Origin: Pezizomycotina sp. ARF18
Taxonomy: Eukaryota > Ascomycota
Length of the DNA: 64,000 nt
Reading direction: 5' to 3'
Assembly: GCA_002224055.1 (NCBI GenBank)
Contig: AZLU01000004.1
Coordinates: forward strand, 244,735-308,734
Shown: positions 40,922 through 52,722 of the stretch, piece after piece
Position numbering within the stretch: the stretch's first letter is position 1
Layout: each line of letters starts with the position of its first letter
Program-made: the position numbers and the translations under genes
The notes under the pieces: generated by a model
Told to the model about the DNA's origin: nothing
Databases searched by the model: none
What the model saw: only the letters and a program-made list of their open reading frames with translations

Positions 40922-41546
40922 ATATATGTTCTGTCTATCTTACCTGCGCGCATTTCCAGCTGCAAAACCCGTTTAGCTCAGCTGCATTTTTTTGTAGCTG
41001 AGCTGAACACCCTCGCCAATAAAATTATAGATAAGCTAAATTAACAGTAAACGGTACGTGACAGCTAGCAGGCAAAGCAGTACCAGCGCTAGCGCAGGCA
41101 GAGCAAATGCAGAACAGCGCAGAGCGGAGAGCAGACAAAGCAGACAGCTGAAGGCTACTTTATGAGCTCTTTAACCTCTCTTTAAGCCGTTCTATTTCTG
41201 ATCTTAAGAGAGAGGCTTAAAGGGACGTTAAGGGCTCTTAAGGTACCCTTTAAAGCATTATATTTATTATCCTTATTACCCTTATTTCATACTTATTATC
41301 TTGGATTCATTTATATTAGCTATAATTATTTTTGCTAAAATCCGCCTGCATTAATATGTTCCAGTTTTTGTTATATATATATATTTTTCACAAAAATTTA
41401 GTAAAAATTAATAGTATGACGAGTAATTTAACATAGATGTCTGGCTCGCCTGCATTTTACAAATTTCTAGTTGCAGTTGAGCTGGACACCAAATTTCGGC
41501 ATCTGCAGTTGCAAATAGATGCAGCTGAGATAGACGGAACATATAT
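40922..41546. mobile_element. MITE-like non-autonomous DNA transposon, about 625 bp, with terminal inverted repeats
   Basis: The left end ATATATGTTCTGTCTATCTT and the reverse complement of the right end ATATATGTTCCGTCTATCTC match at 23 of the outer 26 positions. Looser similarity continues inward for another 60 or so bases (both arms carry an ATTT..AAACTGCA/AGCTGCA-like block and an AGCTCARCTGCA block). A TA dinucleotide borders both ends, fitting TA target-site insertion. No coding sequence inside. The differences between arms are mostly C/T changes. Superfamily (Tc1/Mariner or other) cannot be fixed from this. Confidence 0.65.
40971..41008. repeat. Hairpin inside the MITE-like element
   Basis: Arms GTTTAGCTCAGCTGCA and TGTAGCTGAGCTGAAC pair at 14 of 16 positions; the two mismatches would be wobble pairs in RNA. 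Confidence 0.8.
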
Positions 41547-42143
41547 AATAATAGATATCGTCACGATGATCCAAAGGATGGAGGTATACCAGACCACTTC
41601 GTCAATCGTGGTAACATGTCGTTCACAATAATTCAAAGACCCAAATAATCCCCTACGAACAGACCGCTCCAGAAAGATAAAAGAAAAAAAGACATTACCA
41701 TTTTGTCATTTTGTTTCGTACTAAAAAGAACAAAAAGAGAAAAGAAAATAAAGACTACTAATAAGTACAAATCATGATTTTCGACGGAAAAGGAGTAACG
41801 AATAGAAAAAAAAAACCATTAAAAAACTAAAGCGACATATTCCAGTTATGAAAACATATGTATAGGTAGCATTGTGGATAAGGAGGATACCAAGTGAGAA
41901 TGATGATCCCATAAAGTATAATTAGTATCTCTTCACTTTTTTTTTCGGTGATCAATAAGCACTTCGGGTGCGGTCTTCCTTATGATGAAAATTATTCTGG
42001 GGTTTCTTTTTAGGTGGACAAACGTAGATAAACGAGATAGAACGGGAAAAAGAGGAAATGAAAGGAGACAAACGATCAGACCAGTGATAGTATCCAAAGA
42101 GAATAACTATATAATAAGCATATAAGAAAAACGGAGACCCTCC

Positions 42144-45100
42144 TTAACGCTTCCTCTTCTTCGGCTTCTCTTCGTCGTCTTCAAGTCCAGACATCTTGTC
42201 CTTCTTCTTGGCTTTCTCTTCGAGCTCATCCCAGTCCTCTACATTGTAGTAAAGCACAATTAGCAAGTTGTTATTAAACATAAATTTCAAAGATGCAGGG
42301 TTGAACTACTCACCGCCAGACTCTTCGTCGCTAGCCTCGCTGCCTTCATCGGCGCTGGCATCGTCGTCGTCGGAGCCGTAACTGTCTTCCGAGTCACTAC
42401 CATCGGAATAGCCGTCCGACTCAGACTCCTCGTAAGCGCTCTCCTCCTCGCTCTCCGCCTCGTCCTCGTCGTCGGTGTCACCAGACAGGAAGTTCCAACC
42501 CCACTAGAGAAGAACTCGTGCGGGTCGGCCTGGACGGTTTTCATGATCGCCAGCCAGTTGAGATTCAGCGGACCTTCGGAGAAGGCGATACCGACGCTAT
42601 CGAGCCAATCCTTGACGGTCTCCAGTGATTCGACAGGGATCGAGTTGATGTGCACGACCGGTTTCGAGAAATCCTTGAAGACGAACGCGAGGTCAAAGTT
42701 CTTTAGGCCGAACTGCACCCTCTCCAGGTGCGCAACTTCGATCTCGTCGAGCGTTATGACCAGGAAAGGCGGATCTGTAAGCTGCACCAGACACTCAGTC
42801 GAGGGCTGACAGAGAACATTGGCACGGAAAGGAACACCCCAGAAGCCAAGATCGCGGAAGGGGACATCGACATCGACGTTATCGTTGCGGCCAGCCTCAG
42901 AAATCTTATCGGCGAACGCCTTGAACTCCTTGTCGAGCTGAACGCGACGCCTGCGCTCTTCCTGTTCGGCCTCAAACTCTTCCTCGTCGCCGTACTTGTA
43001 TTTGCGTTTGCGGTTACCCGTCTCGTCGAACTGAATATCGGTCGCTTCGCGGTAAAACTGAACATCCTTGGTCTTCTTCTTACCTACCATGATCGGGGTC
43101 TTTAGGTGGACATGTATGATGACGATGAGTTCGTGCTCGCAAGGCTGGAAGAACAGGTGCTTGACATTCGAGAACAGGATATCGATACGATGGTCGGAAG
43201 AAGTACGCATCGGCGAAATGTAGCGCAGACCGTTCTGGTGGATCTCAATGTCGCCGGTGACACGCTTACCATCGAGGGCAGGGCGGACGTAGACGTCGCT
43301 GAGTCGCTGAGGCCTGCGATTCTTAATCTCAATGAGGTTGTCTTGTGAGACGACGTCTTCCATCTCCTTACGCTCCTGCTCCCTCTTGGTCGCGTTCTTC
43401 TTCATATCTTGGATACTAGCGCAGATTTCGGCCATCCTCTGGTTATCCGTGCTCCTGTACGTCAAGCTCCTCACGAAGTGAGCGTTGACATCTTCGAAGG
43501 GAAGGTCGTCCTTTCGGCCGACACCCTGACCTGGGCTGAGAAGGTTAATGCGGAGGTAGGTCCAGTTATCTTCCTCACTTTTGCTCACATTCTTCACAGT
43601 CGAAATGTGGAAAGGTACCGACCGGCCGAAGATCGGGACGACGACAGTAGCATTTTTGACGTCGACAACAATCTTGAGATCAGCAGCGATCGCAGGGAGC
43701 TGGTTGTCCCTCTTGTACGATTCGAACTTCTTGATCTGCTTCTTCTCCACACCATTGGATGGTCCACCTCCCGCTGGGAAACGCTCAAGACCTTCCTCCT
43801 GCTTCTTCTTTGCGAGGTCCTTTTGATGTTCCTTGCGCTTTTGCTCTTTACCCTCGTCGACATCCTCCCGCTTTCCTCGCAATTTCGTCTTGAGGATCGC
43901 GGTGTTCTTGGCAGTCGCAGCTGGCTTAGCAGCGGGTTTCTTTTCCTTGGCTTTAGGTTCCGCCGGCTCCTCGTCCTTGAAATAGAACGCAACCTCATCT
44001 TTGGATCGAGGCGCTCCAGCAGTGAAAATCGACCCCCATCGGAATCCTTGGCACCGACCTTAACAGTATCTGTAAGCAGAAGGCCGTAGTTCTTGCCACG
44101 CTTGTCGTCGGCTTTGGCATTTTCCAAGTCGGAAAAGCCGACGGAAATGACAAAGCACATGCCTTCCCTCAGTGTCCTGGTGTTCTTAGCATTCAGGACG
44201 AGAGAACTGTCACGGCTCTCGATACCGATAGCAAAACCGACATTACGTGGGAAATGCTTCTCCAGGTCCGGATACTTGGACTTAACCATGTTAAACGCTT
44301 TGAGATAGACATCCTTGCAGGTGGTGCCGTCTCGCAGGTTGCCAACGATGGAAGCGTGCAGGTCCACCAAGAAATTGTAGTACTTCTCTTGTTGCTATAA
44401 TAAAATTCAAAGTTAGATTGTGATAAGACTAAAATGACGCAAAGAGCGCTAACCTTATTCGGATCGATCATATAAGTCCTCGCAACGAAGCTAGCGTAAC
44501 TCTTGTAACGGAGGCCCATCGCCGCAATTACGACACCGGCATGCAGACTGTTCTTATCGTTCTCTGCTTCACCGGCACCCTTGAGGTCGTATTTGCCACC
44601 GCTCTGAATGGAAGGACCGAAAACCCAATCCAGCGCGCCGGAATCAAAGTCGTTGCCGAGCTTCAGCTCCTTGTTCCTGAAGAATTTATCGTCCTCGATC
44701 TTGTCCTCAACCTTCTTCGCAAGTGCTTCGTGAGAAACCTTCTTCTCGACGTCGATGATCTCGGACATTTCCTCCATGAAGTATTTGTGTATGAGCGCGA
44801 CCGAGGCTTTCGAGGCAAGACGGATGTTTTTCTACATTGGAAAGAACATTTAGCCACTAGTGATTTCGTGCTATATATCCATCTTTGAGTCATTAATCTT
44901 ACCAGGCCACTATCGTCGAAGCTTGCAAGCGCACCACTAACTCCGACTGCGATATCAACCTCTTCGACATCCTTTCGCTCAAGCACAGGTGCGTAAAGAT
45001 CTTTCCACTCCTTGACAAAAGGTCCTTGTCCAGCTGCGAGATCCTTGGTCAAGATGCCGACTTTCTTCTGTACAGCGCAGCGATTTTCGCGGTTAGTCAT

Positions 45101-45694
45101 GCGTTACACAGGTAGCAACGATTTCAGGGTAAATCCAGCTTACCCCGGCCTTCTTCATAGCATCAATGACGTTTTCGAACAGCTGCTTGTTTGCCTCTTC
45201 ATCTTTGCCGCGGACCAGAATCTCGATGGGGTACTTCGACGTCGAAAGCGGTTGCAGGAGTTTAGCTGCATGTCACAAAGTTAGTGTTAGCCATTGAAAG
45301 AAAATACTTGTCGCGCGCGCATGGCAGTTGCAAGCTCAGAAACTTGAGGTTAGTTACGAACCTTTCTTGCTGGTTGTGACGACGTACATCTTCTCCGTCG
45401 TCAGGAGCAGTAACGTAGCGGGGAACTCATAACCGAGCAACCAGTACTGCACAAAGAAGAGAGAACATATGTTAGTTAGTACGCCCGAGGTATGACTCAG
45501 AGAATCAAGGGAGGTAAACATACGAAGATAGCAAGGCTTTTAGAGTACGGCAGCGTCTGGTCCGTCTTGCCTAGCATTATGAGCATAGAGTTTGCTCCAT
45601 TAAAGTCGTCGGCCTTCTGCGCCTTCCACGCCGACAGCAGAATATCTACTCTCGACGTGAAGTTTTGCTTGTCGATCACGATTTCGTCCGACAT
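42144..45694 (-). CDS. spt16: Spt16, FACT histone-chaperone subunit
   Basis: Large FACT subunit that opens and reassembles nucleosomes during transcription and replication, with Pob3 (family knowledge). Start [20 protein letters not shown] at 45694. The N-terminal aminopeptidase-like domain reads [51 protein letters not shown]. Later: [54 protein letters not shown]. The middle domain (ORF 42287-43882) carries [80 protein letters not shown] and [21 protein letters not shown] very acidic Asp/Glu/Ser tail (42.3-42.5 kb) follows, then, after a short intron, a basic end KKRKR-stop. One base missing in a G run near 42505 shifts the acidic tail; other breaks lie near 43.9 and 44.6 kb. Full family length. 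Confidence 0.95.
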
Positions 45695-46085
45695 TGTTGT
45701 AGAGATGATATGAGATGATCACAGATAGTGATGATGGTGACGATTGGGAGGAGGAGATGAAGTAATCGTGCTTTTGTGGCGGAAAAAGGTCAAGCGGCGC
45801 TGCTAAATCGGGAGAAAGGATATACAGCAGAATCCCAAACTTAAAAAAGAGAAAAACAAGCCAGAAAAGAAGAGAAAAAGGAAGAAATAAAATACAAACG
45901 GAGTCTCTCTCTTTCTGTCCTTCTCTTTATCTCCAGATGGTGAAGTGAGTCCTGGAAGCTCCCGGACGTTGGAGATCAACTTGACCTTTGGGAGTTGTTT
46001 CGTTGGTTCGTTGGTTGCTCCTAGAGGTTTTGTTAGGATAAAAAAAAAAAAAACTTGGGCGACGCGTTGAGAGCACACTAAATCA

Positions 46086-46088
<3 letters not shown>

Positions 46089-46118
<30 letters not shown>
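46089..46118. repeat. T30 homopolymer
   Basis: Uninterrupted run of 30 T, about 400 bp upstream of spt16. Confidence 0.9.
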
Positions 46119-46465
46119 CCGGAAGGCCTTGGCAGCTTTTGAGTTTTTGTTGTGTCACGTGAAACTGACTAATCGTCGTGCCAAGAACTTTTGTAGGTAT
46201 CGTGAAGAAGGTAAACCTCCTGCTGCACTGCGGTTCCAGCTAAGCAGCCTTTCAGAACACAGGATTCATTCTAGACTCTTTTAAAAACTCAGGCTGAGTT
46301 ACAAATATTAATAAAGATAACTGCTAAATATGTAGTATCTGCACATCTATAGGCGACCTTGGAGCTCCTTGAACTTGTCTATCACAAATATATATATACT
46401 ATGTGGCTAATACAATGAAATATCTCATGGAGGTAAAGCAACACGAGACAGACATACTTATATTA

Positions 46466-46606
46466 TAAGCATAATTTACTGGATTTAATACGTTTATACC
46501 CATGTATGAAATAAAACGCATAAACGTATAAAATTCAGTAAGTTATACTTAGGATTTTGTTAATATAAACGTATAAACATATAACGTTGAGTAAGTTATT
46601 ATACTT
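46466..46606. repeat. Inverted-repeat cluster of a 33-bp unit (three copies)
   Basis: TAAGCATAATTTACTGGATT (from 46466) is the inverted counterpart of a unit ending TTCAGTAAGTTATACTTA at 46551, with about 18 bases between them. A third copy (46564-46606, ATAAACGTATAAACATATAA followed by GAGTAAGTTATTATACTT) lies in the same direction as the second. Confidence 0.75.
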
Positions 46607-49248
46607 CAAATATATAATATGGCTATAGATTATCTCAGCTCCAGAAAGTGAGTTTGCTTAACATCACTACACAAACCTGCCCCTTCTCTTAGTCTTCAAC
46701 TTTCCCCAGATGATGCAAATCGCTCCATTATTACCTTGACATACCATAGGTTAAGAATATAGTCAATAAATAGAAGGGCCATTATGATATATATGGTGTT
46801 GTGACCTTCTAAGAGAAGTCTTTTAGCAGAAGCTAGAAGGAATATTCGCAAGCGCTATTCGTCAAAGCTCCGTTCTGGAAAAAGAAAGAAAAATAGTAAG
46901 CTTGCCAATAAATATCTTCGCTAATTTGTGCCACCAGTACTAGTTGATCTTTCCCCGAGTAACAGAATAATTCAACAGCTCTGATGTTGGCCTTAAAGCT
47001 CGTTTCTGTGGAGCAGTACGTGCTATGACGACCGCGATGCTCTTGTAATCTTATCGCGAGAAGGATTCCTTTGATGGAGATCAGCATTATACGCAAGTGC
47101 TGATTTTCTCGTTCCTCGAAGCGTTAACCAGCTTTGAGTATATATACCGGCAAAGTTATGAGCCTCGTAGTGTACCTCATGGGCCGAGCCGGTCCAATCA
47201 GTGTAGACTCTGTCATTTTGCGCTGCCGTTATTCTTCGGTGCTTACGTGGACCTGCTTTGCCATATACGATCAAGTTGTAATAGTTTATATGAAAGTCTC
47301 ATTGACTGTAACAAGCCAGTAGAGGCCTCAAGAAACCTTTCTAACGCTGAGGCGCAAGAAGCACCGAAATTGGCTAACGAGGGTGTGGTCCAGTAAACTA
47401 AAAGGTCGCTCTTAGGGTAATTTCTTCTTTTTGGGAGTAGGATCTGCTACCTTCCTTGCAATTGAAGCAGTATGTCGGAGGAAAATCAGATTCAAGACCT
47501 AGTTCAAATTTCCCAAGCGCGAAACGTTAGTGTGTGATGAAAGATCGAGCAAAAATCGGCTAAGCCTTACCACAAAGATGAATGCTTATCATATTAGCGA
47601 ACAATAGATGATAGTGTCTGCGTCAAAAGGTTCGCTGCGCAATTTTGGGAGTTCCAGACATCATCGTTTTCAGAATTAGTCACCGAGCTCCAGCTTTTCG
47701 GTCTTCATGCTCCAGTCGTCCCCTAAAACGACACAAATTCCGTGAGAGCTTTCGATATATCCGTCGCTATATACGCCTAGGACCCGATTTCATCTCTTGC
47801 AACCGATACTTTGGAGCGGAGGATCCGGTGAGTGGTTGTAGTTGTGGAACCGCTTGATCATGATCCTTGCCAGGACTCCATTGCAACGGCTAGCGACTGG
47901 GCAGGGCAGAAGCTTCGCCGAGCGGTGACGCCTCCTTAACCTTTTATACCATGATCAAAACTTTCATCTAGCTCGGGGGCATTTCGTCCCACAAAGCAGA
48001 GACATAATCATAGCTTCTCCAAGCAGAAACCAGCCCTTCGTCCTCAGTGAAATGCTCGTCAGAAATGACTACTCAGGCTCTTCTTGCGGGGCCATATCAT
48101 TATCGCCTTCAAATGAGGCGCAAGAAAGCGCTCCTTCCTTACTCCGAATAGACGTAAGAATTAATTACCTCAAATCCCTATACTTAACGGAATCCCCTAC
48201 CCAAAGCAAACGCAACGCTTGCCGTTCTCCGAAAGAAACCTAACTCGCCCTCCATACAAATGACCGTTACTATACCGGATGAGCAAATGAACGTGGCTCT
48301 GTTCTCCGGATCATTTGCTTGGATTCTGGTGCCTGGGGGAGATTCTCGATTGTGGGTCCTGATTCGCTTCGTGCCGGGGCTGTGCGGCAGAACGTGCAGG
48401 ATTAGCGTCCAAGGGTTTCCCCATCAATCCAGAAGCGAAAGGAACCCCAAAATTTCCTCGAGTTCGGGAGTTTCAGGGATCGAAAAGAAGACATTAAAGA
48501 TGCGGTGATCATCCAAGCCATGGTAGCTCCGTGAAGGAAAGAAATGCGTATGATCCTGTGAAAGGAATTCCGTTGTTGTTGACGATGATAGATCCTTTAG
48601 AATTCGATTTGGTTGTTGAGGTTTGTGAAGCCTGAGAGATTTAGGGCTAAACATTTCAAACTGGACCAATTTTGTGGCGTTAATCTAACGGAAAATGGCT
48701 GTGCTGCCAGGAGCCATACAAAATAGGTCGTGCAATATCTAACCGGCTTCAAATAAAACAACTACTCTTTCGAAAATGACGCGACTCCAACATTCCGTCA
48801 ATCGCCAAGTAATTATTAACATCACGCAGTGAGGAGGAAGAGGCATTTGATCAAGAAAGGAACTCTCTTTGGATCAGGCGTCGATTTAACTATCAGGCTA
48901 CTATTCACTTCTATGGCGCAATGAACGAAGCTAAACCGCCACCTTCCTTCTCCTCCTCGTAGTTCTGATATCAGGAGCGTTTTATTGATGGCTCTGTTCG
49001 AGACGGCTTACGGTTTCGTCTAAGAGACTTCACCAAGTTTCTGATTGATATAACCGTCATCCGAGGATTATAAAGACCAGGGATTTTCGACCTCCAGAGG
49101 AAGATCCATTCCAGTAAAACCCGAAATATACAATCAGCTTACAGAATACAATCATTTCGCAGGACGATTTACCACCTTTTCAAACGACTCCAGAGAAATA
49201 TTCAGCAAACACAAGCTTTCCTGAAAGCAGGACCGAAGTTGTAACAAA

Positions 49249-50668
49249 ATGGCCATTGGAGTCGGATACTGTACATACATTCCTCTTCATTTTTCATCTT
49301 TGGGTTCGCTGTATTGTAGTTCGAGATCTAATCTTTTTCGATTGACGTAGACCCAAACTCGTACTGGCCCTACAAGCCGGACGAGAACCTCCCGATCATC
49401 TTCGCGACTTTCTTTGGCGCTTCTGCTATCTGTCACGTAGCCCAATGCCTGTGAGTTTCTCTCCTTGTCTTGGCAATTCAGCTTATACATCTCGTAGTTA
49501 CGAAGTCCTAACGAAACACGGTTGTCCATTTTAGTCGGTATAAAACTTGGTACGCTCTTCCTTTCGCAACCGGCTCGGCCCTCATCTGTGTCGGTTTCGC
49601 CCTGAGGGCGTACGCGACTAGGTCCGGCCAGCTCGAAGACCTCGGAATTTTCATCACCAGCATCATCATGACGTTCTCCGGCCCGTAAGTCACCAACTTT
49701 CTCCACTGCTTCAACTAGACGACATACTGACAAGAAATGGAAACATACCAGTCCCGTCTTCGCCGCGGCACAGTACTTCCTCTTCTCCCGCGTAGCCTAC
49801 TACATCCCTACGCCGCCCCGTGAACCCCGCGCACATCATGCCCACCTTCCTCTTCCTCGACGCCCTCTGCGAAACCCTCATCGGCGCCGGAGGAGGGCAG
49901 TACGCGAACGCTGAGAGTGACTCCAAGCGCCGCCTCGGAGAAAATATCCTCAAGGGGGCGCTGATTTTGCAGCTCATGCTCTTCTTCGCGTTCAATTACT
50001 TCGTCATGAAGTTCCACCGTAATGCTGTCCGCAGCGGGAAAGTGGGACCTTGGATCCGCGTCGTTTATTCGATTTACGTTAGTGAGGCGGGGATTGTGGC
50101 GAGGTGTGTTTATAGGATCGTGGAGTTTTTTGAGTACGTCGCCATCTCATCCATACATCCCTTCTCCTACATGCCTTCATGTTTTCTTTCTCAGGGAATA
50201 CGCGAGTTACTTTAAGCGAGAGAAGGGAACAAGCGCGCTGATAAATTTATAACAGGGGCTACACCGGCAACCTCGCAACCCACGAAGTCTACGTCTACAT
50301 CTTCGAAGGCGGCCTAATGCTAATGAGCGCCGTCATCGTCAACATTCTCCACCCGGGCCTCTACCTGCCCCGAAAATCTACCACTTTCCTCCTCCGCGAC
50401 GGCGTAACCGAAGCCGAAGGAAAGGTTGGGAGGATAAGCGCCCGCTCGTCAAGAGGCTCGTGGACCCGTTCGACTTTGCCGGAACGATCAAGGTACTCCG
50501 TAATAGGAAGACGGGCGGCGTAGTGCTGCCGACGCTGGTCATGATAGCGAGTGGGAGTTGGCTAGGAGGGGAACTGCTGGCGCTGCTATGGAGAGGGGTA
50601 CTGCTGCGGATGCTGGTGCCGGTGATAGTAGCACTGGCGCTTCTACGAGGGCGCAGAGGAAGACGTAA
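49249..50668 (+). CDS. RTA1-like multi-pass membrane protein (lipid-translocating exporter family)
   Basis: Family of seven-helix fungal membrane proteins linked to sterol-drug and lipid stress resistance (family knowledge). Start MAIGVGYYPNSYWPYKPDEN: exon 1 is 49249-49270, spliced over an 81-nt intron (49271-49351). Helices in order: LPIIFATFFGASAICHVAQC, ALPFATGSALICVGFALRAY, IFITSIIMTFSGP then PVFAAAQYFLFSRVAYYIP, IMPTFLFLDALCETLIGAGG, ILQLMLFFAFNYFVMKFHRN. The hallmark loop IVARCVYRIVEFFE..GYTGNLATHEVYVYIFEG and last helix LMSAVIVNILHPGLYLP match the RTA1 signature. The tail has KRLVDPFDFAGTIKVLRNRK. The C-terminus is ambiguous because a base loss near 50520 permits either a hydrophilic tail (stop 50666-50668, chosen) or a hydrophobic one (stop 50672). 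Confidence 0.87.
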
Positions 50669-51566
50669 GTGAATGATTCTGTTTTTTGGTTAGCATACAA
50701 TTTCTTGTTCTCGCGACCACGCCGCTTCGCTGGGCATATGCGGTAAAGGAAGTCGCGCAGGCTAAGAGAGGGGTTAGAAGCGGTGTGTTTCGCGGGAATA
50801 TATGCTAATTGAAACGGAAAACAAAGTAATAGTCCAAATAAGATCGAAGACGTCTGAATATAGAGGAACATGTCGCTCGCTTTTAGATAACTTTCAAGGT
50901 GGGATGACGGTTGTTGTCCTAGTTTTATTTACCTTTATTTTTTTCGACTGCATTTATAATCACGTCTACAATGACTTATAAGTCAAAGAAAGACGGAACA
51001 GAATAGTAGTAATAATTTTAATACATGTATTCCATACCGAAACGGTATTTATATTAATTAGTAGATTTTAATCACAAAATAATAAATAACTTCATTCGTT
51101 CATTCATTCTTTCGTTATGTCACAAAGGTAATTAGCTACTATACTTAGCGAAGTGATTCGAAGCTCCTTTTGTAACGCGCAGTTAAAAATATGGAATTCG
51201 GTGTTCGTATAATACAGAAGTTTGACATATACTGTGTATTTTACGCATATCACAGTGATATATACAGGTGTCAAGAGCGTATTCAAGACGCAAGTACCTT
51301 TCTTATGATAGTGGCATCGAATAAAATTCAAAAGAAAGAAAGAAAGAAAATGAAACGGAACGGAACGGAATGGAGTAATACATCAGAACCGGGGAACAGC
51401 AAAACGGCATGAAAATAAGAGAAAACAGGAGCAAGAAAAGAGGAGTAATTTATAGTAATAAAAACCATAAGTCAGTGGGTGGAATACAAATTGTAATTCC
51501 TAATTTTGTTGCGTCCCAGTTACCCGATTATCAGAACCACCAGGCCGACTCCTCTAGTACCTATCC
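50669..51566. other. Convergent 3' spacer, no gene seen
   Basis: AT-rich with a short TTCA-type repeat near 51093-51115 and GAAA/CGGAA repeats near 51332-51375. Confidence 0.55.
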
Positions 51567-52722
51567 CTATCTAGTTTTTCGAACCCTTCTTGCTCCCCGA
51601 ATCCAACCGGGTGGTGGAGCTTCGATAGCCAACGGCTTTTTTAAATTTATGGGAATCGGACTCATCGTCGGACAATCCAACTTCCTCAATCTCGCAATGT
51701 AACCCGTCTTTAGCTTCCCTTTCGCGGAGTGTTGGCCACATCGGGAGTAACTTGGTGGGTCGCGCGAGTAGCGACCGGAAGAGCGTTTGTTATCATGCCA
51801 ATCCTGCGCATGCTGAGAGTAACCCGAATGACCTTTGTAGCGAGAATTGGAAGGGGGTAGATCATATCCAGGGCTCGATGGGGCATCAGAGTCATCGTCA
51901 TGAGATGAATAATCATCGTGATGAGACGAATAATCATCGTGATGAGACAAATAATCATTGGGATGTGATCCTGTATACCGTGAACTCGACCGTCCAGAAG
52001 AACTGAGACTTTGCTGGGACCGCCGATGATCGGGAGGTAGACCAGTGTGCCGGGAATTACGCCCACCAGAGGAAGAAAAATCTTGCTGAGACGACCAATG
52101 AGCGGGAGGTGGAGGTGGACCTGGGTACCCGAAATCGCGCCCGCCAGAAGAGGTGAAGCTTTGCTTGAATGTTTTGGTACGCTTATCTCGCCAACGCTCT
52201 CCAGAGGAAGGGTAATCCCGGCCGCGGCCCGAAGAAGGCGGGGGAGGTGGAGGGGTGGGTGACCACCTTGGCGGCCGCGATAATCATCCCGATGGCTGTT
52301 CGGAGGATAGTAGTGATCGTCGACGTAGTGCGAAGTCGATTGAGAGCGGTCTTCTTTCTCTTTTCGAGATTTTGAGTTTTTTGTTCCTGAAGACCTGCAC
52401 CGGCGGCCGTTGCAATCATGATCAAAAGAAGCACTCTGGCCTCGGTAAGGATCGGGAGGAGAATCGTACAGCGCATCTGCCCTAGCTATCGGATACCCTC
52501 ACCACCGCCCTTAGACTTTCCAGATCTTCCCGATTTGATTGTCGTAGACACAACGGCCACTCCAACAGCCCCCTTCAACTTAAATGACTTCGTTCTCGTC
52601 TCCACCTCATATTTCCCTGGACTTCGAGGCAAGATTTCGTTGCTAGTACCGGTAGGTAGGGCAAGAACACCGACGGAACTGGAAGCAAGAAGGATAACCA
52701 GGCAAGGACTGAGTAGGACCAT
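51567..52722 (-). CDS. Secreted low-complexity Ser/Gly/Asp/His-rich protein, no known family
   Basis: Start MVLLSPCLVILLASSSVGVL at 52722 is a strong signal peptide with likely cleavage after LA (ALPTGTSNEILPR). A lysine-rich short part follows (TRTKSFKLKGAVGVAVVSTT). The rest is repetitive: DDHYYPPNSHRDDYRG, then repeated blocks beginning SSGGRDFGYPG, SSGGRNSRHTG and SSGRSSSRYTG, then a 21-base repeat coding SHHDDYS three times (+ strand about 51890-51960). The C-terminal 50 residues lose the repeats (KLDCPTMSPIPINLKKPLAI) and end GARRVRKTR-stop. The blocks lie in different frames, so about three base losses are bridged here. I recognise no domain; a wall or matrix protein would fit the composition, but this is inference. 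Confidence 0.55.

Larger units (their letters stand above)
40494..42143. other. Spacer between the S41 peptidase and spt16, containing a MITE-like element
   Basis: No gene seen. It holds an (ATGACG)n microsatellite, the inverted-repeat element at 40922-41546, and AT-rich flank that includes the spt16 polyadenylation region (spt16 is transcribed leftwards). Confidence 0.55.
45695..49248. other. Divergent intergenic region between spt16 and the RTA1-like gene
   Basis: No gene could be supported in 3.5 kb; frames near 47.0-47.4 and 48.0-48.5 kb have no family features. The first 400 bp upstream of spt16 is pyrimidine-rich in the sense direction. A T30 run and an inverted-repeat cluster (46466-46606) are the main landmarks. 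Confidence 0.5.

Noticed and set aside
47023-47396. Overlapping frames on both strands upstream of the RTA1-like gene.
   Set aside because: Neither translation shows family motifs or splice-linked continuation.
51890-51960. CRISPR-like short repeats.
   Set aside because: They are 21-base in-frame codon repeats of the secreted protein, without spacers.
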